Assembly: GCF_031157255.1 (NCBI RefSeq)
Contig: NZ_JAVIFX010000013.1
Coordinates: forward strand, 62,001-126,000
Reading direction: 5' to 3'
Origin: Bradyrhizobium sp. LHD-71
GTDB taxonomy: Bacteria > Pseudomonadota > Alphaproteobacteria > Rhizobiales > Xanthobacteraceae
DNA: 64,000 nt
Shown: positions 51,872 through 60,640 of the stretch, in pieces
Layout: each line of letters begins with the position of its first letter
Position numbering within the stretch: the stretch's first letter is position 1
Notes under the pieces: model-generated
The model's input: the letters and a program-made list of their open reading frames with translations, nothing else
Databases searched by the model: none
What the model was told of the DNA's origin: nothing
Position numbers and translations under genes: made by a program

Positions 51872-54202
51872 TCAATCGACGGCCATGGCTGCGGCTGCGA
51901 GCTTCTCAAGATCGAGATACTGCGCCGTCTCCACCGTCACGGCGACGAAGAGGACCTTTCCGCCGGTGAATGTTCCCGGCGTGGTGTAGTCCTCGCTGAC
52001 GGCATCGCCGCTGTCGCGCCCGATACAGAGACCGTCCCCGGACAGCGTGAACTTGCCGAACTGCGTCCGCATATCGCCTTGGGCGGCGATGTCCTCGTTC
52101 ACGTACAGCGTGGCCTTGCCGAGCGACTCGTTGTGCTTGCCGGTCTTCTCCCGGATGAACTCCATGCCCAGCGTATACTTGCCTGGCTTGAGGACCTTCG
52201 AGACCAGCTTCTGCTCCGGCTTGATGCCGAGGAAATTGTACACGTAGTGCAGCTTGCGGTCCTTGATGAACAGCGCGTGGCCACCAAAGCGCGATCCGTG
52301 TGCGAAGATGACGCCCGAACAATCGGGATCGTCGATCTCGACGTCGGCCAGGATCTTGTAGGAGCGGCCGCGCACATTGACCGCAAATGCCTCCGGCACC
52401 GGTGAAGTGCCGGGATAATAGACGTACCTCTCGCGCGGAGCCTCCTCGGTCGGCCGCTCGATTGTGATCAGCTCGGCGGCGGTACGATCGTCCAGCGGCA
52501 GGACGAAGTTTTTTTCCGCCTCCTCGAACCAGACCTTGATCAGCTTCTCCAGCTTGTCGGGATACTGCTTGGCGAGGTTGGTCGATTCGGAGCGATCAGC
52601 ATCCACGTGATAGAGTTCCCACGCGTCCTTGTCGAAATGTCCCTTGCCGGTGAGCGGGGCGTGGATGGCAGCGGCCTTCCAGCCGTTCTCCCAGATGCCG
52701 CGCGTGCCAAGCATCGCATAGTACTGCCGCTTCTTCCGCGTGGCCGAGTCAGGTTTGGCTTCGAACGTGTAGCGCATTGAAACACCGGAGAGCGGGTACT
52801 GCTCCACGCCGCGATAGACCTTGGGCATCTCGAGTTTGCAGACATCGAGGATGGTCGGCACGATATCCGTCGAGTGATGGTACTGATTGCGTACCTCGCC
52901 CTTCGCCTTGATGCCCTTGGGCCAGGATATGACCAGCGGGCAGCACGTGCCGCCGGCATACTCGGAATAGCGCTTGAACATCTGGAAGGGAGTCGAAAAC
53001 GCGACTGCCCATCCGGTCGGATAGTGATTGTAGGTATCGACGCTCCCCAGCACGTCGAGGTACTTCATGTTCTCAGCGAGCTCGTCAGGGAAATTGTTGA
53101 AGAACTTGTTTTCGTTGACGGAGCCGTTCTCACTGCCTTCGCCGGAAGCGCCGTTGTCTGAGCAATAGAACACAATCGTATTGTCGAGCTGGCCGCTCTT
53201 TTCGAGATAATCGATCAGCCGGCCCACTTGCGCATCGGTGTACTCGGAGAAGCCGGCATAGACCTCGGCCATGCGCGAGAAGAGCCGCTTCTCGTCGGCG
53301 TTAAGGGAGTTCCACGGGCGCACGTTATCAATCGGATTGGCGGCGTTCTTCGGGACCGGATTGAGCGGCGTGAGCTTCGTGTCCTTTGGCAGGAGGCCTT
53401 TGGCAATCATGCGCGGGAGGGCCCATTCGCGATAGGCTTCATATCCCGAATCGAACTTGCCCTTGTACTTCTCAATGTACTCCTTCGGCGCATGATGCGG
53501 AGCATGATTTGCGCCGGGACAAAGCCACATGAACCAGGGCTTCGAGGGGTTGGTGGCCTTCTGGTCGCGGATCATCTGCAGGGCCTGGTCGACCAGATCC
53601 TTCGACAGATGATAGCCATCCTCCGGAGGATATGGCTGATCGATGAACTTGTTGTCCTCGACGAGGTCCGGATACCACTGGTTGGTCTCACCACCGAGAA
53701 AGCCGTAGAATCGATCGAAGCCCTTCTGCAGTGGCCATTCCGAGCGGCTCGCGCCCGAGCCGATGTCCTGCTCGGGAACGTTGTGGTTCTTGCCGAGCCA
53801 GAAGGTGCTCCATCCGGCATCTTGCAATACCTGGCCGATGGTCGCGCATTCCGCCGGCAGGCGACCGCTCCAGCCCGGGAATCCTTGCGCGCATTCGGTA
53901 ATGCAGGAACTGCCGTTCAGATGGTGGTTGCGTCCCGTGAGGAATGTCGAGCGTGTGGGTGAGCAGAGGGCGGTCGTGTGCCATTGCGAATACATCAAGC
54001 CGCGATCAGCGAGTTTCTGCAGCGTCGGCATGTTGATGGCGCCGCCAAACGGCGACCAGGCGGCCATGCCGGTGTCATCGTAAAGAACAATAAGCACGTT
54101 CGGTGACCCCGCCGGAGCCTTGGGCAGGGTGTAGGGTCGCCAATCCGGCTTGGAGTCGCGAACATCGAGCTTGATGACGCCTTTGAAGGGCTTCTTGGAC
54201 AT
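51872..54202 (-). CDS. Large arylsulfatase (AtsA/AtsD-like), FGly-type
   Basis: A 776-residue sulfatase from ATG 54202 (GGAGATAG upstream). Metal site D42-D43 (LYDDTG), formylglycine motif CSPTR with C80 and R84, and the downstream GKNHN and CSDNGASGEGSENG segments match the large bacterial/mycobacterial arylsulfatases. The C-terminal roughly 200 residues (from about VNVRGRSYKI) form an additional beta-rich domain typical of this long class. No signal peptide is present. It is the first sulfatase gene after the two membrane proteins, sharing the operon with the maturase. Confidence 0.92.
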   Translation of the reverse strand: MSKKPFKGVIKLDVRDSKPDWRPYTLPKAPAGSPNVLIVLYDDTGMAAWSPFGGAINMPTLQKLADRGLMYSQWHTTALCSPTRSTFLTGRNHHLNGSSCITECAQGFPGWSGRLPAECATIGQVLQDAGWSTFWLGKNHNVPEQDIGSGASRSEWPLQKGFDRFYGFLGGETNQWYPDLVEDNKFIDQPYPPEDGYHLSKDLVDQALQMIRDQKATNPSKPWFMWLCPGANHAPHHAPKEYIEKYKGKFDSGYEAYREWALPRMIAKGLLPKDTKLTPLNPVPKNAANPIDNVRPWNSLNADEKRLFSRMAEVYAGFSEYTDAQVGRLIDYLEKSGQLDNTIVFYCSDNGASGEGSENGSVNENKFFNNFPDELAENMKYLDVLGSVDTYNHYPTGWAVAFSTPFQMFKRYSEYAGGTCCPLVISWPKGIKAKGEVRNQYHHSTDIVPTILDVCKLEMPKVYRGVEQYPLSGVSMRYTFEAKPDSATRKKRQYYAMLGTRGIWENGWKAAAIHAPLTGKGHFDKDAWELYHVDADRSESTNLAKQYPDKLEKLIKVWFEEAEKNFVLPLDDRTAAELITIERPTEEAPRERYVYYPGTSPVPEAFAVNVRGRSYKILADVEIDDPDCSGVIFAHGSRFGGHALFIKDRKLHYVYNFLGIKPEQKLVSKVLKPGKYTLGMEFIREKTGKHNESLGKATLYVNEDIAAQGDMRTQFGKFTLSGDGLCIGRDSGDAVSEDYTTPGTFTGGKVLFVAVTVETAQYLDLEKLAAAAMAVD

Positions 54203-54252
54203 GGCTATCTCCGTTATTAGATCTGATTGTCGGCTCTCTCTTCTGTTTCTCC

Positions 54253-55467
54253 TCACAGCAGCAGGCTCTTGATCTGCGCCCAGATCACGTTGATCGGGAA
54301 CGCCAGCAGCACCGCGGGAATGAACGGCAGCAGCAACGCGACTGCCATCAAAGCGAGGTCCTTCAGGTCGAGCGGGATGAACCGCATCGCGTGTACGTTC
54401 GCAAGCACCGAGGAAAGGTCGGCGACGGCAGAGACGTCTGGCGCCTCGGGCGCGATCTGGTCTGCACCTCTGTTGAGGTGCCTGCGTTCGAAGTTGTAGC
54501 CCACTTGCTGCGCCAACGCGTCGTATGCGAGCACTCCTTGCTGCCGTGCCCGTATAAGCGTCGGGGTGAAGACGAGCAGCGGCGCGACGAACAGTACGGC
54601 GATCGCAAGCAACGCGGCGACGTTAAACCCGAGATCCGGCGTCGGAAGCCCACCGCCCGTGAGCACGAGCTGCGCGAAGCGCCCTGCAATGATGACCGCC
54701 AAAGCCAATGCGGCGATGGCGAACGCGCGGACCGACTGGCCAAGGAAGCTCAATCCTGCACAGCGATCGGGGTGCGAGGCGAGGAGGCGTAGCTCAAGTC
54801 GCGAGATTTGCGAAAGAAGCCGCGCCCACATGGCAAGACGCCAGAACCAGCCGAAGATCAGCACCAATAGCAGCGGGAGGCTGACAAGCATGTGCCACCA
54901 GCCGGCAAGTGAATAGCGGGGAACGCCGGCAACAGGACGAGCCCAGTACGGCAACTGATCTGGCGCATGAGACAGCGTTGTCGCCAGTACGACGACATAA
55001 GCAAGGGCGATCGCAATGGCCTTGGCTGTGCGGGATTGCAATAGATTGTGGGTGGCGGCGATCGCCTGGTCGAAGTGGCCGTGATCGCGTTCGCTGACGA
55101 TGCCGCTGTCGATGAAATAGTGCTCGATCGCATTGAGCCGCGGTACACACCACGCGACAGCGAGCACCAACAGGGGAGCGGCGATCAGGTAGCGGGCGTG
55201 CAGGCCGATTTCCATGAGCATGGACGTGAGCACATCCCGTCCTGCCAGCACACTTTGGATAGCTGCGAGGCCAAGCAGAGCCAGCCAGCCTGCAAGGACG
55301 ACCAACAGTGCGCGACGCTTGACGTCGAAGCTCTCGGATCGGACGGCGCCAAGGCGTCTACGGCCATCGAATGAAAAGGTACGCTCTCGGAGATGGTCGT
55401 CGCCGGCGCGGTTGGTTTCGGCGTAACCCCCGTCTTCTGCGGCGTGTGCGGCGAGGGCTATGCGCAT
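54253..55467 (-). CDS. Multi-pass membrane protein of unknown function
   Basis: A 404-residue protein with a charged N-terminal tail of about 50 residues and about six to seven hydrophobic helices (e.g. 53-72, 90-110, 150-165, 195-210, 250-270, 285-305, 370-395). Between helices are charged loops with HFDQAIAATHNLL and SHPDRCAGLSFLGQS. The segment HPD(R/K)CAGL resembles, from memory, a motif in uncharacterised bacterial membrane proteins. I do not recognise a named family. It lies 50 bases before the large sulfatase and 9 bases after the next membrane gene. Confidence 0.72.
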   Translation of the reverse strand: MRIALAAHAAEDGGYAETNRAGDDHLRERTFSFDGRRRLGAVRSESFDVKRRALLVVLAGWLALLGLAAIQSVLAGRDVLTSMLMEIGLHARYLIAAPLLVLAVAWCVPRLNAIEHYFIDSGIVSERDHGHFDQAIAATHNLLQSRTAKAIAIALAYVVVLATTLSHAPDQLPYWARPVAGVPRYSLAGWWHMLVSLPLLLVLIFGWFWRLAMWARLLSQISRLELRLLASHPDRCAGLSFLGQSVRAFAIAALALAVIIAGRFAQLVLTGGGLPTPDLGFNVAALLAIAVLFVAPLLVFTPTLIRARQQGVLAYDALAQQVGYNFERRHLNRGADQIAPEAPDVSAVADLSSVLANVHAMRFIPLDLKDLALMAVALLLPFIPAVLLAFPINVIWAQIKSLLL

Positions 55468-55476
55468 GACATGTCC

Positions 55477-55986
55477 TCACGGCGTTCGATCGGTGGCGTT
55501 GCGTGCAAGCCACCATTGGAAAAGGCGGCAAACGGGACCGCGCAGCAGGAGGTAGGGAACGAAAGCGAGCAGGAGAGATACGATGACCATCTCGCCCGGA
55601 TAGAACGTCTTCAGGACCACCGCCTGGTAGACGCCGTCCATCACCAGCCCGAGCATGATGATGCGGCCGGTCGCGAGCAGGCCTTCGCGAATGCGGTCTG
55701 CGCTTTTCTGGGAATCTGTCAGGATCGTCCACAGATATGGATTGCGGCCAAGCCGCGCGTCGTGGATGCCGTCGTGCAGCGCGCAGATCGCGGCCATGAC
55801 CGGCTGCAGGATGAAGCGGAAAGCCATCGGCCCCTGAGGCCGGTCGATAATATCCGACCAGATGCGACGGTGCACATCGAGAGACGTGCCGTACCAGATG
55901 AGGCCGAGGACCAGAAGCGCGACAATCAGTATCGCCGAGATACGGGCGATTTGGATCTGAAATCTGGATGCGGCTTCTGCCATCAT
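55477..55986 (-). CDS. Membrane protein of unknown function
   Basis: A 169-residue protein from ATG 55986, coupled to the maturase stop (ATGA). Three or four hydrophobic helices (about 15-35, 55-70, 105-125 and 130-150). A central polar loop contains ALHDGIHDARLGRNPYLW and TDSQKSADRIREGLLATGRII. No named family recognised. Position between the formylglycine-generating enzyme and a second membrane protein suggests it belongs to the sulfatase system. Confidence 0.72.
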   Translation of the reverse strand: MMAEAASRFQIQIARISAILIVALLVLGLIWYGTSLDVHRRIWSDIIDRPQGPMAFRFILQPVMAAICALHDGIHDARLGRNPYLWTILTDSQKSADRIREGLLATGRIIMLGLVMDGVYQAVVLKTFYPGEMVIVSLLLAFVPYLLLRGPVCRLFQWWLARNATDRTP

Positions 55987-56972
55987 CCGGGCTCCTGCCT
56001 GCGCACCACGCAACGGAATCCGATATGGCTCGCCGACGTGTCCACCGGCTGGGCGTGCCGCGCCGCAGGGCGATATCTGCGGCAGTAGTTTGGTGCGCAC
56101 AGATGCGAGCCGCCTTTGACCACCTTGCGCGGTATCTTGATCTGAGGCTGGCAGGAATCGTAGCTGGCGTCCTCACGTCCGCCGCGTGGATTCTTTGGAA
56201 TGCAGCAGCTGCTTTCAGCGTCCTCCTCGTGTTTGGCCGTGTACCAGTCGGAGGTCCACTCCCAGACGTTGCCGATCATGTCGTAGATGCCGTAGCTGTT
56301 CGGCGGAAACGCGTGTACGGGCGAGGTGCGCTCAAACCCGTCGGTTTTTGAGTTTTCGCACGGAAAGGCGCCTTGCCAGGTGTTGGCGATGTGCCGACCG
56401 CCCGGCGTGAATTCGTCGCCCCACGCAAACTCGGCGCCGTCGAGCCCGCCGCGGGCCGCAAACTCCCAATCGGCTTCGGTTGGCAGCTCCTTGCCGATCC
56501 ATTCCGCGTAAGCACACGCATCCCGGTAGGCGATGTGCACGACCGGATGGTCGTCGAGGCCGACAGTCGAGGACTTTCGGCCATAGGGGTGTGACCAGTT
56601 TGCGCCGAACGTGAAGCGCCACCACTGGCTCCAGTCGTGCAGCGGAACCATGTGCGGCGGAGGAACGAACAGGAGTGAGCCGGCGCGCAACATGTGTGGC
56701 AGCGCGCCAGGATAGTCCTTCGCATCGGGCTTCGTCTCAGCGACCGTGACGTAGCCGGTCGCGTTGACGAACTTGCGAAAGCCGCGATTGGTCACCGGCG
56801 TGCGGTCGATCCAGAAGCCATCAACGGTGACACGATGGGCCGGCGCCTCTTCCGCGTAGTGATCATTGGAGCCCATACGGAATGTGCCGCCGGGGATCCA
56901 GATCATCTCCGAAGTATCGGCGCGTCCGACTCTGGCGAGAGCTTCGACGGTGGCCATGAACATCGTCTCCAT
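55983..56972 (-). CDS. Formylglycine-generating enzyme (sulfatase-modifying factor)
   Basis: A 329-residue FGE-sulfatase domain protein that converts the motif cysteine of sulfatases to formylglycine using oxygen. It starts near MIWIPGGTFRMGSNDHYAEEAPAH-type sequence (typical FGE N-terminus). The catalytic copper-binding pair is conserved as GGSHLC (C292) and PNYC (C297), followed by RRYRPAAR and SHIGFRC. No signal peptide is seen, consistent with modification of sulfatases in the cytoplasm. ATG 56972 is taken; ATG 56957 is an alternative. First gene of the sulfatase operon and the only maturase visible in the window. Confidence 0.93.
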   Translation of the reverse strand: METMFMATVEALARVGRADTSEMIWIPGGTFRMGSNDHYAEEAPAHRVTVDGFWIDRTPVTNRGFRKFVNATGYVTVAETKPDAKDYPGALPHMLRAGSLLFVPPPHMVPLHDWSQWWRFTFGANWSHPYGRKSSTVGLDDHPVVHIAYRDACAYAEWIGKELPTEADWEFAARGGLDGAEFAWGDEFTPGGRHIANTWQGAFPCENSKTDGFERTSPVHAFPPNSYGIYDMIGNVWEWTSDWYTAKHEEDAESSCCIPKNPRGGREDASYDSCQPQIKIPRKVVKGGSHLCAPNYCRRYRPAARHAQPVDTSASHIGFRCVVRRQEPG

Positions 56973-57698
56973 CGCTCAGACCAGCGCCGCTACACGACTT
57001 ACAGGCGGCGATCCCAGAAGCTCCGTCACTCGGTGGGAAATCGACCCATCAGAGAACCTCCTGACTCAAAACCAATTAAAGCGTTATGGGCTCGCGATTT
57101 GTATCGGGGTTCTCCCTATATCGGGTGAGGGATGTTCCCCCCGGGCGAGAATGAGCTGGGCGAAGCGTTCGCCAACGGCATCGAAGGCATCTCGGGCTCG
57201 CGACCTGTTTAGGTCTTCGGAAGGCGGCGCAGCGGTTACCGATGGCGCCGCGCGCCGTTCGTCATGCAGCCTGATCGCCTGCATCGCCACCCGTCACCCC
57301 TACGCCCTATGAGGCGGCCTGATTCCCGACTGCGACGCGACGTCGGCGTCGCCCCGGGGGCGTTCAATCGGTGCATCGAAGGAACGATACCCGGTCGGCC
57401 ACCGCATGAATGCTGGCTTGCGTCGATCGCCGCGGAACCCAAGGCGCACGGGTGCGACTTTCAAGAGGTTTTTCGCCAAAGGGTGTTGGTTTGGGACAAC
57501 AGAAGGATGAAGATGCTGCTTGCGACCGCCGGTCTGATTCGCGGGTCGAGTCGAGTAGGAGCCAAGTCTCTCGACCCTCGAATGCCAGATCACGAACGTG
57601 AAGATATCGACGCTCGAAGGGCTGTCGTGCAGAACGCGTGGATGGGGCCAGTGCTTTGGCCTCTTGGGTTGGGCGCAGCAAGAGTTGTGGGACGTGAC
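56973..57698. other. 726-base divergent intergenic region
   Basis: This region separates the minus-strand sulfatase operon from the plus-strand channel gene. Open frames across it are Arg/Pro-rich shadows without family features, including an in-frame upstream extension of the channel gene from 57264. It presumably holds promoters for both operons; an AT-richer patch around 57060-57125 is the best location. No specific operator was found. Confidence 0.5.
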
Positions 57699-58691
57699 AT
57701 GAGCAGGCGAAGCAGGGCGTGGACGGCCGCTTTATCTGTGGCAGCGGTGACGTGTCTGGGGGGCGTGCCCGCGCGGGCTATCGAAGGCGGAACCGGCGCC
57801 TACATCCTCGGTAGCCGTGATACCCTTTCGGGCATCGCTCCGCCGCCCGGGACGACCGTCATTTCGAATGGCGTTTGGCACTTCGACGCCAGGGGACCAA
57901 TGATTGGCTCCACCGGCATTCGGCTCGCGAACCCAAAGGCCGATATCTACCTGAACAAGTTCGACATCGCGCATGTCTTCAAGACGCAGATTTTTGGCGG
58001 CACGCCGGGTATCAACCTCACTATTCCCTACGCGAGCGGAACGCTCACGGCCGACGGCCGGATTGGCGGCCGTTTGGTCGGGGAGTTGGAAGACAGAAAT
58101 TATGGCTTCGGCGATCCGGTGTTGACCCCGGGCATCGGTTGGCACGCCGGCAATTTTCATTGGATCACCGCAGTCTCGATCTTTCTTCCGTGGGGCAAAT
58201 ACGAGTTGGCGAGCGCCACGCCGGTACCACCCGCGATCGACAATTTTTTGAATTTCGGCAAGAACCGCGCGTCGTTCATGCCGACTTTCAGCTTCACTTG
58301 GCTTGATCCGAAGATTGGACTGGAGCTGTCGGCGGCGCTTAGCTTCGAGTTTTCGTTGAGGAATCATGCGACAAACTGGCAGACGGCTCCGGCCGCGATC
58401 CTCGAACTGGCTGCGCTTCGCCATTGGCCGAACGGGTTCGCATTCGGCGTCGTCGGGTATGCCTATCAGCAGATCGGTGAGGACAGCGGCTTGGGCGCAG
58501 AAAGGTTCAAGGCGGCCGTCGGCGTGTCGAGCCTCGAAGCCCGCGTCTTCAGTATCGGGCCGATCGCGACCTACAGCACCAAGTTTGGCGCCACACCGGT
58601 GAGGTTCAAGCTGAAATACGTCAATGAGTTCGAGGCCAAGCACAGATTCGAAAGCAAGGTGGTGACTGGCGTGTTCACCGTTTCATTTTAG
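57699..58691 (+). CDS. SphA/MetA-pathway-type outer-membrane channel protein, copy 2
   Basis: A 330-residue protein from ATG 57699 with a signal peptide ending near VPARAIEGG. The mature part resembles the phenol MetA-deg/SphA-like family: GTGAYILGSRDTLSGIAPPPG near the start, YGFGDPVLTPGIGWHAGNFH in the middle, VGYAYQQIGEDSGLGAERFKA late and a terminal GVFTVSF beta-strand for outer-membrane insertion. Paralogue of 46459. Divergent from the sulfatase operon, so probably the entry channel for its substrate. Confidence 0.83.
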   Translation: MSRRSRAWTAALSVAAVTCLGGVPARAIEGGTGAYILGSRDTLSGIAPPPGTTVISNGVWHFDARGPMIGSTGIRLANPKADIYLNKFDIAHVFKTQIFGGTPGINLTIPYASGTLTADGRIGGRLVGELEDRNYGFGDPVLTPGIGWHAGNFHWITAVSIFLPWGKYELASATPVPPAIDNFLNFGKNRASFMPTFSFTWLDPKIGLELSAALSFEFSLRNHATNWQTAPAAILELAALRHWPNGFAFGVVGYAYQQIGEDSGLGAERFKAAVGVSSLEARVFSIGPIATYSTKFGATPVRFKLKYVNEFEAKHRFESKVVTGVFTVSF

Positions 58692-58747
58692 CGCCGGCCT
58701 CATCGCTCATGATGCCGCGCCAGAATCGGTGCGATGCAATACCGGGA

Positions 58748-58765
58748 GCGGGCGCAAGCGCCCGC
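58748..58765. terminator. Hairpin between convergent genes
   Basis: GCGGGCGC (58748-58755) and GCGCCCGC (58758-58765) form an 8-base perfect inverted repeat in the 121-base gap between the channel gene and the convergent small secreted gene. No T-tract follows, so activity as an intrinsic terminator is uncertain. Confidence 0.45.
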
Positions 58766-58812
58766 CCGGGCCGTTGCGGCACCCGACGAAGCCAATCGCA
58801 ACTGTCAGCGAC

Positions 58813-59124
58813 TTACGGGCCTGCACCGTGGACGGCGGTCCAATCGGCTCCGCGCAGGCCTTGCCAGATTCGCACCACCGGAACTGCTGCGTAAGAACCC
58901 CTGACCGGGCCGATGGCAGCATAGGCCCCATAGGGCGTCCGGACCGCGGCATAGGCGCCGCCGCCGCCGGGACGGCATGCGTTGCCGATGTTGTAATAGC
59001 AGTCGGCCAGAGGTGCGGCTGCGTAGGCACCGCGCCACGCCTGCTGCGCAGAGGCTGCAGGCGACTGCATCAGCACTGCGCCAGCTAGACCGATCGCTGC
59101 CACAAATCGCGTTGTGTTCGACAT
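58813..59124 (-). CDS. Small secreted protein with GAYAA repeats
   Basis: A 103-residue product from ATG 59124 (AAAGGAG upstream). Signal peptide 1-27 ends in AASAQQ. The mature protein contains at least three spaced GAYAA/GSYAA units (RGAYAAAP, GAYAAVR, YGAYAAIG, GSYAAVP) with a Cys pair (DCYYNIGNAC) that may be disulfide-bonded. Function unknown. It resembles short exported proteins in Bradyrhizobium-type genomes. Confidence 0.65.
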   Translation of the reverse strand: MSNTTRFVAAIGLAGAVLMQSPAASAQQAWRGAYAAAPLADCYYNIGNACRPGGGGAYAAVRTPYGAYAAIGPVRGSYAAVPVVRIWQGLRGADWTAVHGAGP

Positions 59125-59486
59125 GATGATCTCCTTTTTATATACGAGCCGCCACGTCAAGTCAGCGAGCTGATCAAGTCACACGCGAGGTCACACGCGC
59201 GCGAAGCCGTGGCCTTGATACGGCCCCCGCCTCTGTTCCGCACGAAAGATCGCGAAGGGGCCGCCACACCACAGGAACAGTGGTGCGGCTGGATCGTCTC
59301 CGCTAGCACTCAAAACCCTAAATCACGTCGGAAGAAACCCTTAGCGCCGTCCCGGGTTGGTTGCGGAATGCACGCGAGGGCGCGCACGAATCGCCATATC
59401 GAAGCGATCTGGCCCGTCAGGACAGCGGTCAAAAGGATCGAATAATGCCGCGAGGCGCTACGACGGGTTGGCCTCGCGGCCAGTGC
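59125..59486. other. 362-base region containing the adh terminator
   Basis: No supported gene. Just past the alcohol dehydrogenase stop lies GCCGCGAGGC (59447-59456) and its exact complement GCCTCGCGGC (59471-59480), a perfect 10-base stem with a 14-base loop. On the minus strand it is followed by ATTATT, a plausible intrinsic terminator for the dehydrogenase gene. The rest holds only a short Arg-rich open frame without features. Confidence 0.55.
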
Positions 59487-60539
59487 TCACCGCGCGATCA
59501 CGAGGCGGCCTTGCACCTTGCCAGCGCGCAGACGGTCGAGGGCGTCGTTGACACCATTGAAGGAGACTGTCTCGACCGGCATCGGCTTGACCTTGCCGGC
59601 GCGAACCAGGGCGATAAGCTCCTTCAACTCCCGCAGGTTGCCGACATAAGAACCGCGGATCGTGATTGCGCGCAGGACGATCGGCGGGATCGACAGCGTG
59701 ATATCGCCTCCGAACAAGCCGACGACGACGTAGGTGCCGCCTTTTCTCAGCGCAGCGATCGCGAACTCCGCCGTGGGCTTCGCGCCGACGAAATCGACCG
59801 CGCCGGCAGCGCCACCTGCCTCGGCAAGCTTTGCGGCGGCATCGGCGCTGCGCGGATCGATCGCGTCTCTTGCGCCGTTGGCGATCGCCAGTTCGCGTTT
59901 GCCGGCATCGATGTCGGCAACGACGATGTTGCGGAAGCCAAGAGCGTGGGCGATCTGCAGGCCGCTCATACCCACGCCGCCAAGCCCCATGATCAGCAGC
60001 GTTTCATTGTCCTTGTCGATGTCGATCTTCGTCAGCGCGCTGTAGGCGGTGATGCCTGAACAGGCGTAGGTCGCAGCCAGCGTCGGATCGATACCGGTGA
60101 CATCGACCAGATGCTTCGGATGCGGCACAACGCACTTTTCGGCGTAGCCGCCGGATCGGAAGACGCCGAGTGAGGCGGGCTTCGGGCAATAGTTCTCCTC
60201 GTCGCGCCGGCAGATCTCGCAGGTGCCGCAGCCGAGCCACGGATAAACGAGGAATGTCTTGCCGATCTCGCTGTCGGCGATCGGCGCATCGGGGCCCTTG
60301 GCGACAAGCCGGCCGAGAACTTCATGCCCCATGATCACTGGCGTCGAAACGCCGCGATCGGCGAGGCTGAGCCGTTTGCCGCCGCCGAGGTCGTAGTAGC
60401 CGTCCTGGATGTGCAGATCACTGTGACAAACGCCGCAGCGCGTAACATCGATCACCACTTCGGTCCCGGCGGGTTGCGGATCGGGTTGTTCGATTGGTGC
60501 GAGCGGCTCACAGAACATCTTGACGGCATAGGCGCGCAT
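59487..60539 (-). CDS. Zinc-dependent alcohol dehydrogenase (MDR family)
   Basis: A 350-residue medium-chain dehydrogenase from ATG 60539 (CAAGGAG upstream). Catalytic zinc ligands are C38 (CGVCHSD) and H72-E73 (GHEVLG). The structural-zinc lobe has GCGTCEICRRDEENYC with four cysteines. The NAD motif is GLGGVGMSG with an acidic VADIDAGK end of the second strand, favouring NAD. It resembles AdhA-type and 6-hydroxyhexanoate-type enzymes; a broad alcohol/aldehyde specificity is likely. Monocistronic. Confidence 0.92.
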   Translation of the reverse strand: MRAYAVKMFCEPLAPIEQPDPQPAGTEVVIDVTRCGVCHSDLHIQDGYYDLGGGKRLSLADRGVSTPVIMGHEVLGRLVAKGPDAPIADSEIGKTFLVYPWLGCGTCEICRRDEENYCPKPASLGVFRSGGYAEKCVVPHPKHLVDVTGIDPTLAATYACSGITAYSALTKIDIDKDNETLLIMGLGGVGMSGLQIAHALGFRNIVVADIDAGKRELAIANGARDAIDPRSADAAAKLAEAGGAAGAVDFVGAKPTAEFAIAALRKGGTYVVVGLFGGDITLSIPPIVLRAITIRGSYVGNLRELKELIALVRAGKVKPMPVETVSFNGVNDALDRLRAGKVQGRLVIAR

Positions 60540-60640
60540 GGTCGGCTCCTTGAATCTGGCGACCTTGAGCATCGGATTTAAGCGGCTGGCGGTCAATGCC
60601 CCTCACATTTGAACCGCCGTTTCGTCAGCGCACCGCCGAT

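Noticed and set aside
57264-57698. Upstream extension of the second outer-membrane channel gene
   Set aside because: It would add 145 non-conserved residues before a clear signal peptide.
59209-59445. 78-codon plus-strand frame between the repeat protein and adh
   Set aside because: Basic, low-complexity composition, no ribosome site and no conserved element.
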